A stretch of DNA of 12,309 bases from positions 1 to 12,309 of the forward strand of contig JAEWVY010000119.1 of the NCBI GenBank assembly GCA_023396625.1, read 5' to 3'. Positions 1 to 6,481 of the stretch are shown piece after piece. Below the pieces are notes generated by a model. It had not been told where the DNA came from. It saw nothing but the letters and a program-made list of their open reading frames with translations, and ran no database searches. How positions within the stretch are numbered: position 1 is the stretch's first letter; the number at the start of each line of letters is the position of its first letter. Source of the stretch: Pseudomonadota bacterium. Its GTDB lineage: Bacteria; Pseudomonadota; Gammaproteobacteria; Burkholderiales; Burkholderiaceae_C. The translations under genes and the position numbers were made by a program.

Positions 1-452
1 TCGCCATCCTGCGCGAATTGCAGGCCAACGGCCGGCTGAGCAACGCCGAATTGAGCAACCGCGTGGGCCTGTCGGCCGCGCCGTGCTGGCGGCGGGTGCG
101 CGCGTTGGAAGAAGCCGGCTACATCCTCGGTTACCACGCGGAAATCAACCGCCACAAGATCGGCCTGGGCGTGCTGGCCTTCGTGCGGCTCGACGCCGAA
201 CGCAATAGCGGCGACGTGACGCGGCAGCTTGAGGAAGCCATCCGCGCCATCCCCGAAGTGATCGCCTGCCACTACATCAGCGGGACGGGCACCTTCGAAT
301 TGCAGGTCGTCAGCCGCGACCTGGTCACTTTCAGCCAGTTCGCCCGCGAAGTGCTGATCAACCTGCCCAACGTCAAGGACCTGCACACCAGCTTCTCGCT
401 GGGCGAGATCAAGGTCAGCAGCGCCCTGCCGCTGGGGCAGGCGACGCCCTGA
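1..452 (+). CDS. Lrp/AsnC-family transcriptional regulator (5'-truncated by window edge)
   Basis: The reading frame is open from the first bases (codons from position 3) and ends with TGA at 450-452, leaving about 149 visible residues; the usual family length is about 150-165, so only a short N-terminus is missing. The visible part starts in the winged/AsnC-type HTH (ILRELQANGRLSNAELSNRV, then VGLSAAPCWRRVRALEEAGYI, which contains the recognition helix and the family's typical cysteine-tryptophan-arginine run). It continues into a RAM/AsnC effector domain (HYISGTGTFELQVVSRDL...LPNVKDLHTSFSLGEIK). Such proteins are cytoplasmic oligomeric DNA-binding regulators, often sensing amino acids. The target here cannot be told: the divergent neighbour, often the regulated gene, lies outside the window. 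The TTG inside the frame at position 18 is not the real start. Family assignment is firm; specificity is unknown. Confidence 0.93.
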   Translation, partial: AILRELQANGRLSNAELSNRVGLSAAPCWRRVRALEEAGYILGYHAEINRHKIGLGVLAFVRLDAERNSGDVTRQLEEAIRAIPEVIACHYISGTGTFELQVVSRDLVTFSQFAREVLINLPNVKDLHTSFSLGEIKVSSALPLGQATP

Positions 453-703
453 CCACTCAGCGGCCGTCGGGCCAGCCGCCGCCTGCCGACACGGGCTTAC
501 GGGCTTACATATCTTTTAGCGTCGTGGGGCGGCTGGGCTGTATTTCCCATCCGCAACGCGCGTCAGCCACAGATAGCGCTCAACCGATAGATGCCGCCTT
601 GCATGCGCGCCACCTCACACCCCGGCGACGCGACCGAAGCGGTTGCGACCTGACCGCCTTCAGCCTCAGGTGCCGATGCCCATTCATGGGCATAGGTCGA
701 AAC
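453..703. other. Non-coding region between the Lrp gene and the pilin control region
   Basis: No convincing gene is present. A long plus-strand frame that joins the pilin gene is open here by chance, but it lacks a ribosome site and a family-like sequence. There is a small tandem repeat of acgggctt at about 495-510 and a short AT-rich stretch near 508-520. No clear Rho-independent terminator follows the Lrp gene. The functional part of the intergenic region seems to start at about 696, where GTCG-AAA-CGAC (696-706) forms a small inverted repeat leading into the enhancer-like repeats. Confidence 0.6.
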
Positions 704-730
704 GACAAAATTTGGCGGACAAAATTTGTC
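704..730. promoter_or_regulatory. Candidate enhancer (upstream activating site) for the pilin promoter
   Basis: The 11-mer GACAAAATTTG occurs twice in direct orientation (704-714 and 718-728). The second copy extends into an inverted repeat, GACAAA-A-TTTGTC (718-730). Three GACA/TGTC tetramers therefore fall within 27 bases. The cluster lies about 133-159 bases upstream of the transcript start predicted from the sigma-54 promoter at 837-852, the usual distance for enhancer-binding activators. From memory, Pseudomonas aeruginosa PilR recognises TGTC-containing repeats upstream of pilA, so PilR is the obvious candidate. Repeats and spacing are seen; the activator's identity is inferred. Confidence 0.55.
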
Positions 731-836
731 ACTCCAGGCATTTGTTCGTCAGCATTCGGCGCAAGGAACTTGGCAAAACCGGAACTATTTCCTCCCGGAA
801 GGGTGGTCGCCGGGTTTCCAGGCGTAACAATCACCC

Positions 837-852
837 TGGCATGCAACATGCT
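837..852 (+). promoter_or_regulatory. Sigma-54 (RpoN) promoter of the pilin gene
   Basis: TGGCATGCAACATGCT fits the RpoN consensus TGGCACG-N4-TTGCW with two mismatches. The invariant GG (838-839) and GC (850-851) are separated by exactly 10 bases. The predicted start of transcription is about 863, which leaves a leader of about 27 bases before the pilin ATG at 890 with a clear AAGGAG at 878-883. Sigma-54 control of major pilin genes by PilS/PilR is established for P. aeruginosa; its use here is inferred from the match and position. Confidence 0.75.
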
Positions 853-889
853 GATCCAAAGTGTCTTTTTTCATAGCAAGGAGTCTTCC

Positions 890-1384
890 ATGAAGCGTTC
901 CATCCAGCGGGGTTTCACCCTTATCGAATTGATGATCGTCGTTGCGATCATCGGTATCCTGGCCGCCGTGGCCTTGCCTGCGTATCAGGACTACACTGTC
1001 CGGGCGCGTGTGTCTGAAGTGATTCTGGCAGCATCGTCGTGCCGTAGCGCGATCACTGACACGGTCCAGAATTCGCCTGTGGCAGATGCGTCGGCCGCCA
1101 TCCAATCCTCGTGCAGCGTGTCGGCGACCAAGATGGTTGTATCCGGGTCGGCCGATGCAGACGGCATCATTACGGTCGTAGGCAGTGAAGGCGCTCTGGG
1201 TGGCAGCACAACGTCGACTGCCAATGCCGTCTCGCTCAAGCCTTATGTGAATTCGGGCGGCACCATTCGCGCCCTGGAAGGCACAACGGACGGTGGTCTG
1301 ACCATTCATGAATGGCGTTGCGGTCCTGCGGCCACCAACGCGATGCCCACCAAGTACCTGCCGGGCTCCTGCAAGGCGACCTGA
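890..1384 (+). CDS. pilA: Type IV major pilin (prepilin)
   Basis: A 164-residue prepilin. The short, positively charged leader MKRSIQRG ends in Gly8 and is followed by FTLIELMIVVAIIGILAAVA, the class-defining N-methylated hydrophobic helix with Phe+1 and Glu+5; PilD would cut after Gly8 and methylate Phe. The C-terminal part holds four cysteines (51, 75, 144, 161). The last pair frames a C-terminal loop (CGPAATNAMPTKYLPGSC) typical of the pilin disulphide loop; the first pair may form a second bond, as in other betaproteobacterial pilins. The start is fixed by AAGGAG at 878-883, six bases before the ATG; the longer frame upstream is spurious. The gene sits under a sigma-54 promoter and is closed by a strong terminator, and pilin-modification genes follow. 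It assembles in the inner membrane into type IV pili for adhesion, twitching or DNA uptake. The last residue is threonine, not the terminal serine that P. aeruginosa TfpO modifies. Confidence 0.95.
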   Translation: MKRSIQRGFTLIELMIVVAIIGILAAVALPAYQDYTVRARVSEVILAASSCRSAITDTVQNSPVADASAAIQSSCSVSATKMVVSGSADADGIITVVGSEGALGGSTTSTANAVSLKPYVNSGGTIRALEGTTDGGLTIHEWRCGPAATNAMPTKYLPGSCKAT

Positions 1385-1409
1385 TAGCCCATCGGCTAGA
1401 TGACAAATC

Positions 1410-1437
1410 AAAAAAGACCGCGCCCGCGGTCTTTTTT
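1410..1437. terminator. Symmetric intrinsic terminator after the pilin gene
   Basis: A perfect 12-bp stem (AAAAAAGACCGC, loop GCCC, GCGGTCTTTTTT) lies 25 bases after the pilin stop. The A-tract on one side and T-tract on the other let it work in both directions. It separates pilin transcription from the ligase gene at 1493, so the ligase would depend on read-through or its own promoter. Confidence 0.92.
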
Positions 1438-1492
1438 GTTTACCTCGACGGCTACTCCCCGTCGTCCCTGTTCGCCGCAACACGACTTGTCC

Positions 1493-3229
1493 ATGCCTCT
1501 GCTTCCCCACACGCCCCAAGTCCGCTTGCAGCAGTTTCCGCTGCTCGCGACATTGGCCACGCTGACATTGGCAATCACGTGGCTGCTGCCCAACTTGGCC
1601 CAACCATGGCTGGCATTCCATAAAGACGCGTGGGCCGCCATGGCCCTGGCTTGCGCGATGTTGGGTCTCGGGTTTCGCCTGCGAATCGAATGGGCCGTCT
1701 CCCGTGCAGTCATTATCCTGCTGCTGATTTCACTGGTCCCCTGGCTGCAACACTGGGGTGGCCTAATCCCCCTGCGCGGCGACGCGTTCATGTCGTTCGC
1801 TTATGTCCTCGGGTTTGCCCTCGCTGTGGCCGTTGGAGAAAACTGGACACGAATCCGGCCCACAGCCCCTGTTGACTTCGTCCTGGGGGCCGCAGCCATC
1901 GCGGCCCTGATTTCGGTCGGTCTGCAGCTCTATCAAATGGCTTCACTGGCCCCAGGCAACGACCCGACTGACATCTGGGTGCTTCGGTTCAACCCACGGG
2001 ATGGCCGCCCCTATGCGAACCTCGCCCAACCCAATCAGTTGGCAACCTTGCTGGTCTGGGGATTGATTGGCTTTTTCTGGATGCGCGCGCGTGGCTGGAT
2101 ACGCCACAGCTTGATGTACCTACCGGCCTGCATCCTGTTGATGGGCATCGCCCTGACCCAATCGCGAACCGCGATGTTGACCCTCACACTGTTCTTCGGC
2201 GCATGCTTTTTTCTTTTTTGGAAGAAACTCATCAGTCGTTCAACGTTTCGCGACGCAGTCCTTCTCTTCGGATTCTTCTGGGCTGCTCTGGTCGGCGTGT
2301 ACTGGATCTCCCATCTCCTGGACATTGGCAACGGCTTCAGCCTGCAGAAGCGGACCCTGGGCGAAACCCGGTTCTTCCTCTGGCGCGTGGCCGCGGATGC
2401 TGTCGCCGAGCATCCCTGGCTTGGCTATGGTTGGCGCCACACCCACGAGGGCCTGATTGAAGTCTTTCCGCGCCATCCTCAAATGGCGAATTGGTATTTT
2501 GAGCAGGCTCACAACCTGTTTCTCGATTTGGTGTTGTGGTGCGGCCTGCCCCTGGGTCTTCTGGTCAGTGGTCTGATGCTGTATTGGTTAGCCCAACACC
2601 TGCGCCAAACGGCCACCCCACAACGCCGTTTGGTCCTTGCAGCTGTATTGGCCGTCAGCATTCACGCGATGCTCGAATTGCCCCTGCACTACGCTTATTT
2701 TCTTTTGCCCACGGGGCTGCTCGTAGGTTATCTGAACCAGACCAGAACGGCTTCGGATTCTTACGGCTCCTCCGTTCGCATCCCGCGAATACCGCTGCTC
2801 GGGATCATGATGGCAAGTTGCCTCGTGCTGGTGGTCATCGTGTACGACTACTTGCGTGTGGAGGCGCGCTTTGAAGTATTGCAGTTCGAACTCAAGCGAA
2901 TTGGCAAGCGTGAACCTCCTCCACCCGACGATCTGCTGATTCTTGACCAATGGGGAGAAATGTTGCGAGTCGCCAGGGCCAAGCCCAATCCAGGTCTGTC
3001 GGCCGAAGAACTGGAACGATGGGAGGCGGTTGCGTTATTCCATCCCTCCGAATTGACTTTTCAGAAATTGATGTTTGCGTGGTCTCTCAACGGTCACCCC
3101 GAGCGTGCCAAATACTGGGCCGACCGGTTATGCCTGGTTTCACCACCCAGGAAATGTGCCCGTCTCCTGCAGGAATGGCGCGAAAACTCGATTGTCATGC
3201 CCGTTGCCTCCGAACCTGGGCAAGGCTGA
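1493..3229 (+). CDS. pglL: PglL/TfpO-type pilin O-oligosaccharyltransferase (Wzy_C family)
   Basis: A polytopic inner-membrane protein of 578 residues with about a dozen hydrophobic segments, in the Wzy_C/O-antigen-ligase superfamily of PglL, PilO and WaaL. Such enzymes transfer lipid-linked glycan to serine/threonine of periplasmic proteins, classically pilin. Seen features: the PglL-like block NLAQPNQLATLLVWG (176-190), TQSRTA (222-227), the large periplasmic loop around ETRFFLWRVAADAV (291-304) with the family's AHNLFLDL and likely key His340, ELPLHYAYFLLPTGLLVG (395-412), and a soluble C-terminal tail from about 450 (Wzy_C_2-like). The chosen start is ATG 1493: the in-frame ATG at 1400 lies before the terminator and would encode its hairpin as RPRPRSF. 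No good ribosome site precedes 1493, so the start is moderately sure. Position directly after the pilin gene supports pilin as substrate. Base composition is visibly lower in GC than in the second ligase. O-antigen ligase is the alternative role. Confidence 0.87.
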   Translation: MPLLPHTPQVRLQQFPLLATLATLTLAITWLLPNLAQPWLAFHKDAWAAMALACAMLGLGFRLRIEWAVSRAVIILLLISLVPWLQHWGGLIPLRGDAFMSFAYVLGFALAVAVGENWTRIRPTAPVDFVLGAAAIAALISVGLQLYQMASLAPGNDPTDIWVLRFNPRDGRPYANLAQPNQLATLLVWGLIGFFWMRARGWIRHSLMYLPACILLMGIALTQSRTAMLTLTLFFGACFFLFWKKLISRSTFRDAVLLFGFFWAALVGVYWISHLLDIGNGFSLQKRTLGETRFFLWRVAADAVAEHPWLGYGWRHTHEGLIEVFPRHPQMANWYFEQAHNLFLDLVLWCGLPLGLLVSGLMLYWLAQHLRQTATPQRRLVLAAVLAVSIHAMLELPLHYAYFLLPTGLLVGYLNQTRTASDSYGSSVRIPRIPLLGIMMASCLVLVVIVYDYLRVEARFEVLQFELKRIGKREPPPPDDLLILDQWGEMLRVARAKPNPGLSAEELERWEAVALFHPSELTFQKLMFAWSLNGHPERAKYWADRLCLVSPPRKCARLLQEWRENSIVMPVASEPGQG

Positions 3230-3264
3230 GTTTTTTCACGGGGTTCATCGTCTATCATTTTTGA

Positions 3265-4041
3265 ATGCTTGATTCGCCAAACTCCCGCAACCTGCGCGAC
3301 CGCGCGCGCGCTGCCGGAATTCACGCTGCACTCAGCGTGTGCGTGGTGTTGTGCGCCGCCGCCCTGGTTTTTTTGATCTGGTACCCATACCCCTACCGCG
3401 AGATCTCGGGGGGGCGCGAGCTGTTTACCCTGGTCGTCAGCGTGGACGTCGTTCTTGGCCCATTGCTGACCTTTGCCGTGTTCAACCGCCGCAAGCCGCG
3501 ACGCGAGCTCACGAGAGATCTCGGCATCATTGTTCTGCTGCAGGTGTCAGGACTGATCTACGGGCTTCATACGGTGGCCCTGGCACGCCCGGTCCATCTG
3601 GTTTGGGAAATCGACCGCATGCGGGTGGTCCACCGGGTAGACGTCCCGGACGAGCTTCTGGCCCAGGCTGCGCCAGACATGCGCGCCTTGCCCCTGACCG
3701 GCCCTACCCTGGTGGCCATCAGACCCTTTCGCGATGCCAACGAACGCATGGAAGTGACCATGGCCGCCTTGGGCGGCGTCACAGTTGGTTCGCGAGCGGA
3801 TTTGTGGCAGCCCTATTCAGCCGCTTCCGAACGGATTCGCGAAAGTGCCAGGCCCGTGGATGAGCTGAAAAATCGCTTCCCTCGCAGCGCCGCCGAAATC
3901 GACGCCGTTCTCCAGCGCGAGGGATTGACCGCGACCCAGGCGCTCTGGCTCCCGTTGGCTGGCCGGAAGGATTTCTGGACGGTGTTTCTGAGTTCGGACA
4001 CGCTGCTGCCTGTCGCCTATCTTCCGCTGGACCCGTTCTGA
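3265..4041 (+). CDS. tfpZ: TfpX/TfpZ-family type IV pilin accessory protein
   Basis: A 258-residue protein with three predicted membrane helices: about 19-40, ending in the family-like FLIWYPYPYREISGGRELF; 53-73, LFTLVVSVDVVLGPLLTFAVF; and 86-107. The membrane part is followed by RPVHLVWEIDRMRVVHRVDV and a C-terminal domain of about 150 residues that probably lies in the periplasm. The combination YPYPYREISGG...VDVVLGPLLT is the signature I recognise for the TfpX/TfpZ family, found directly downstream of certain pilA alleles in Pseudomonas. These proteins help pilin assembly or stability in an allele-specific way and are thought to be chaperone-like; the exact mechanism is not settled. The ATG lies 35 bases after the ligase stop. 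No Shine-Dalgarno is seen, but TATCAT at 3253-3258 could be a -10 element giving a leaderless transcript. Placement between two PglL-like ligases supports a pilin-maturation role. Confidence 0.87.
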   Translation: MLDSPNSRNLRDRARAAGIHAALSVCVVLCAAALVFLIWYPYPYREISGGRELFTLVVSVDVVLGPLLTFAVFNRRKPRRELTRDLGIIVLLQVSGLIYGLHTVALARPVHLVWEIDRMRVVHRVDVPDELLAQAAPDMRALPLTGPTLVAIRPFRDANERMEVTMAALGGVTVGSRADLWQPYSAASERIRESARPVDELKNRFPRSAAEIDAVLQREGLTATQALWLPLAGRKDFWTVFLSSDTLLPVAYLPLDPF

Positions 4042-4140
4042 AGAACACGGCCTTCTTGCCCTGGCATCACCGCGAGCCCGCCCCGCGCTGACACCCGACT
4101 CTTTCGCGCGATCCGCACGCAATCCTCACCCGCTCCAGCC

Positions 4141-5847
4141 GTGCATTTTCTCCCCGCCGCCCTCCTCATCACCCTACCCTGGCTCAACCCTTTCGCCCCG
4201 GGGCCCAGCGCGGCGGCGATGCCGCTGCTGGTCAGCTGGCTGTGCGCCGGGTTCCTGTGCCTGCTGGCGCGCCCCGCGTTCCCGGCGCGGGGGCTGCCAC
4301 GGACCACGACAGGCGTGGCCCTGGCGTTGGGCGCGATGCTCTGGCTGGCTTCCTTGCGCATGCCCGTTCTGCCGGGTGTCGGCGCGGCGGCCGCGGTCGC
4401 CTGGCCCAGCACCGAGTCGCTGGCGCTGGGCATGGCGCTGCTGGTCACCGGGGCCTGCGCCTGGTGCTTCGCCGCGGCCACGCCGCGCGAGGTCACGCTG
4501 CTGGCGCGCGCCTGGCTGGCCGCCGGCCTGGCCAGCGCGGCCATGGGCTGGCTGCAGTACACCGGCACCACGGCGGCGTTCTGGCCCTGGGTCAGCGGCG
4601 CGCGCGTGGGCGAGGCGTTCGGCAATCTGCATCAACGCAACCTCTACGCCAGTCTGACCAGCATCGCGCTGTGCGCGCTGGTGTGGCTGGCGCGCCGTGA
4701 TGCGTGGTTCCAGCGGCCGGCATGGGCGGCCGGGCCCGCAGCGCTGCTGGCGGCCGGCAACGCGCTGTCGGTATCCCGCACCGGTTTTTTCGAGTTGCTG
4801 CTGGTGCTCGCCTTGGCGTGGGCATGGGGGCTCTGGCGCGAGCGCGCCGTCCGCTGGGCGCTGGGCCCGGTGCTGCCGGCCTATCTGGCCGCCGCGCTGG
4901 GCGTGCCGCTGCTGACCGGGATCGCGCCCGCCGCGGACCTGCTCACCCGCCTGACCGAAGGGGCCACGCTGTGCTCGAGTCGGGCCACGCTGTGGTCGAA
5001 CATGCTGACGCTGATCGGGCAACGGCCCTGGGGTGGCTGGGGTTGGGGCCAGTTGGACGCGGCGCACCATCTCACGCTGTACGACGGGCCGCGCTTTTGC
5101 GACATCCTGGACAACGCGCACAACCTGCCGCTGCACTTGGCCGTGGAGCTGGGCCTGCCGGTGGCGGTGACGGTGTGCGGCATGGTGACGTGGGCCGTCT
5201 GGCGCGCGCGGCCGTGGCGCGAGAACGATGCGGTGCGCCAGCTGGCCTGGTCGGTGATCGCGGTGATCGCGCTGCACAGCCTGCTGGAGTACCCGTTGTG
5301 GTACGGGCCTTTCCAGATGGCCCTCGGGATGGCTCTGGGGCTGCTGTGGCGCGCCCGCGTGGTACCGGGCATCCCCGCGGCCCCCCCCTCAGGGCCGGGG
5401 CGGGGATTCAGCCGCTTGGGCGCGGGCCTCGGGCTGGCGATCCTGGCGGCCACCGCGCTGGCGGCCTGGGACTACCAGCGCGTGAGCCAGATTTATCTAC
5501 CGCCTGACGAACGCAGCGCGGCGTTCGGCAACGACGCGCTGGCCACGGCGCGCCAGAGCTGGCTGTTCACGGAGCAGGCCCGTTTTGCCGAACTGACGAT
5601 GACCCCGTTGACCGCCGCCAATGCCGAATGGACCCATGCGACGGCCGCGGCCCTGCTGCGCTTTTCGCCGGAGCCGCGCGTGCTCGACCCCCTCATCGAA
5701 AGCGCCGTCCTGCTGGGCCACGGCGACGAGGAAGCGGTCTGGCACCTCGCGCGCTACCGGGCGGCGTTTCCCGGCAACCAGGCGAAATGGGCCGCGGCGC
5801 TACGCCCGGCGGGCCCGGCCTCCGGTGCCTCCGGCGACGGGCGCTGA
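4141..5847 (+). CDS. Second PglL-like O-antigen ligase / O-oligosaccharyltransferase (Wzy_C family)
   Basis: A polytopic membrane protein of 568 residues, very rich in GC and alanine. It follows the PglL plan: an N-terminal segment with LPWLNPF (12-18), the block GEAFGNLHQRNLYASL (157-171) matching NLAQPNQLATLL of the upstream ligase, SRTGFFELLL (212-221), RATLWSNML (281-289), DNAHNLPLHLAVELGLP (324-340) with likely key His327, and EYPLWYGPFQMALGMALGLLWR (383-404). A soluble C-terminal region from about 445 follows. The start is uncertain: GTG 4141 is used because no in-frame ATG lies upstream and the N-terminal helix looks complete; no clear ribosome site is visible, and ATG 4219 would cut that helix. 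It lies 99 bases after tfpZ. It may glycosylate pilin or other periplasmic proteins, or ligate a surface glycan; the sequence does not decide. It is clearly a diverged paralogue rather than a recent duplicate of the first ligase. Confidence 0.83.
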   Translation: MHFLPAALLITLPWLNPFAPGPSAAAMPLLVSWLCAGFLCLLARPAFPARGLPRTTTGVALALGAMLWLASLRMPVLPGVGAAAAVAWPSTESLALGMALLVTGACAWCFAAATPREVTLLARAWLAAGLASAAMGWLQYTGTTAAFWPWVSGARVGEAFGNLHQRNLYASLTSIALCALVWLARRDAWFQRPAWAAGPAALLAAGNALSVSRTGFFELLLVLALAWAWGLWRERAVRWALGPVLPAYLAAALGVPLLTGIAPAADLLTRLTEGATLCSSRATLWSNMLTLIGQRPWGGWGWGQLDAAHHLTLYDGPRFCDILDNAHNLPLHLAVELGLPVAVTVCGMVTWAVWRARPWRENDAVRQLAWSVIAVIALHSLLEYPLWYGPFQMALGMALGLLWRARVVPGIPAAPPSGPGRGFSRLGAGLGLAILAATALAAWDYQRVSQIYLPPDERSAAFGNDALATARQSWLFTEQARFAELTMTPLTAANAEWTHATAAALLRFSPEPRVLDPLIESAVLLGHGDEEAVWHLARYRAAFPGNQAKWAAALRPAGPASGASGDGR

Positions 5848-5848
5848 A

Positions 5849-5879
5849 TTCACCGGCCACAGGGCGGCCCGCCTACAAT
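5849..5879 (+). promoter_or_regulatory. Possible promoter just upstream of the cNMP-binding gene
   Basis: TACAAT at 5874-5879 resembles a -10 element. TTCACC at 5849-5854 matches the -35 consensus in four of six positions, but with a long 19-base spacer. A start about seven bases after the -10 would fall at about 5886, only three bases before the ATG at 5889, implying a nearly leaderless mRNA. No Shine-Dalgarno is visible in this gap, which fits. Confidence 0.4.
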
Positions 5880-5888
5880 GGCCGACTC

Positions 5889-6479
5889 ATGGCCGACACC
5901 CCGTCCACGCCGTCCGCCGCCCAGGAGCGTGCCGCGCAGCTGCTGATCACGCCAGGTGCGCTGGTGCAGCTGAGCCGCGACGATGCGGGCGCGGTGGTGC
6001 GCTACATGGTGCCACGCCGCATCGCCGCCGGCACCACCTTCATCCGGGCCGGAGAGTCGGAAGCCACCGACTACTTGCTGCTCGTCATCGACGGGGAGGT
6101 CATTGTCGAGAGTCCGCCCCCTTCCGGCAGCGATGGCCTGGTGGTTTCCGTGCTGGGTCCGGGCAGTCTGATCGGCACGATGGGTCTGCTCGACGGCTCG
6201 CCGCGGTCGGCCACGTGCACCGCCAGCACCGAGCTGGGGGTGGCGCTGCTCTCGCGCAAGGCGCTGTCCCGCCTGATCGCGGAGGAGCCGGCCCTGGCCG
6301 CGCGGCTGTTGCTGGCGTTCTGCAAGCACCTGTCGGACGACCTGCGCGAGACCAGCCGAAAACTCGCGACCCTCAGCCAGGTGAACCGCGCACTGCAACA
6401 GGAACTCGGCGCCACGCACGCGGTGATTCAGCGGGTGCTGGATGCGGGGGGCGGCCCGGCCCCGGCGCCGGGGCCCTGA
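5889..6479 (+). CDS. Stand-alone cyclic-nucleotide-binding-domain protein (Crp/Fnr-like sensor domain without HTH)
   Basis: A 196-residue soluble protein. Residues about 40-150 form a cNMP-binding beta-roll: PRRIAAGTTFIRAGESEATDYLLLVIDGEVIV (42-73), VLGPGSLIGTMGLLDGSPRSATCTAS (88-113), then a C-helix region, LIAEEPALAARLLLAFCKHLSDDLRETSRKL. In CRP the phosphate-binding cassette reads GE-L...RS-A; here the Arg (106) and following Ser-Ala are kept, but the Glu that contacts the ribose is replaced (GTMGLLDG). cAMP may therefore not be the ligand. After the beta-roll there is only a helical, coiled-coil-like stretch (about 150-185) and a Gly/Pro/Ala tail, with no DNA-binding HTH, so a direct transcription-factor role is unlikely; oligomerisation or partner binding is more plausible. 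The upstream ATG at 5878 is out of frame. The gene converges on the TPM/LemA operon, with two bases between the stop codons. Confidence 0.82.
   Translation: MADTPSTPSAAQERAAQLLITPGALVQLSRDDAGAVVRYMVPRRIAAGTTFIRAGESEATDYLLLVIDGEVIVESPPPSGSDGLVVSVLGPGSLIGTMGLLDGSPRSATCTASTELGVALLSRKALSRLIAEEPALAARLLLAFCKHLSDDLRETSRKLATLSQVNRALQQELGATHAVIQRVLDAGGGPAPAPGP
6458..6475. repeat. Perfect 18-bp GC palindrome at a convergent gene junction
   Basis: GGCCCCGGCGCCGGGGCC is a perfect palindrome inside the last codons of the cNMP-binding gene (encoding the Pro/Ala tail). It ends four bases before that gene's final base and seven before the end of the converging TPM gene. It has no T-tract, so it is not a classical terminator; it could slow polymerase from both sides, or be a by-product of the GC-rich tail. 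Confidence 0.35.
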
Positions 6480-6481
6480 CC

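Noticed and set aside
495..510. Tandem acgggctt repeat
   Set aside because: Only two copies of eight bases, with no link to other signals; probably chance.
524..889. N-terminal extension of the pilin frame back to 524
   Set aside because: The pilin leader, PilD site and Shine-Dalgarno fix the start at 890; the extension covers the promoter and enhancer.
4174..5277. A 367-codon minus-strand open frame antisense to the second ligase
   Set aside because: The Arg/Gln/Gly-rich translation has no recognisable domain and lies fully within a well-supported gene on the other strand.
5878..5880. ATG at 5878 as start of the cNMP gene
   Set aside because: It is out of frame with the gene; its AT bases belong to the likely TACAAT box.
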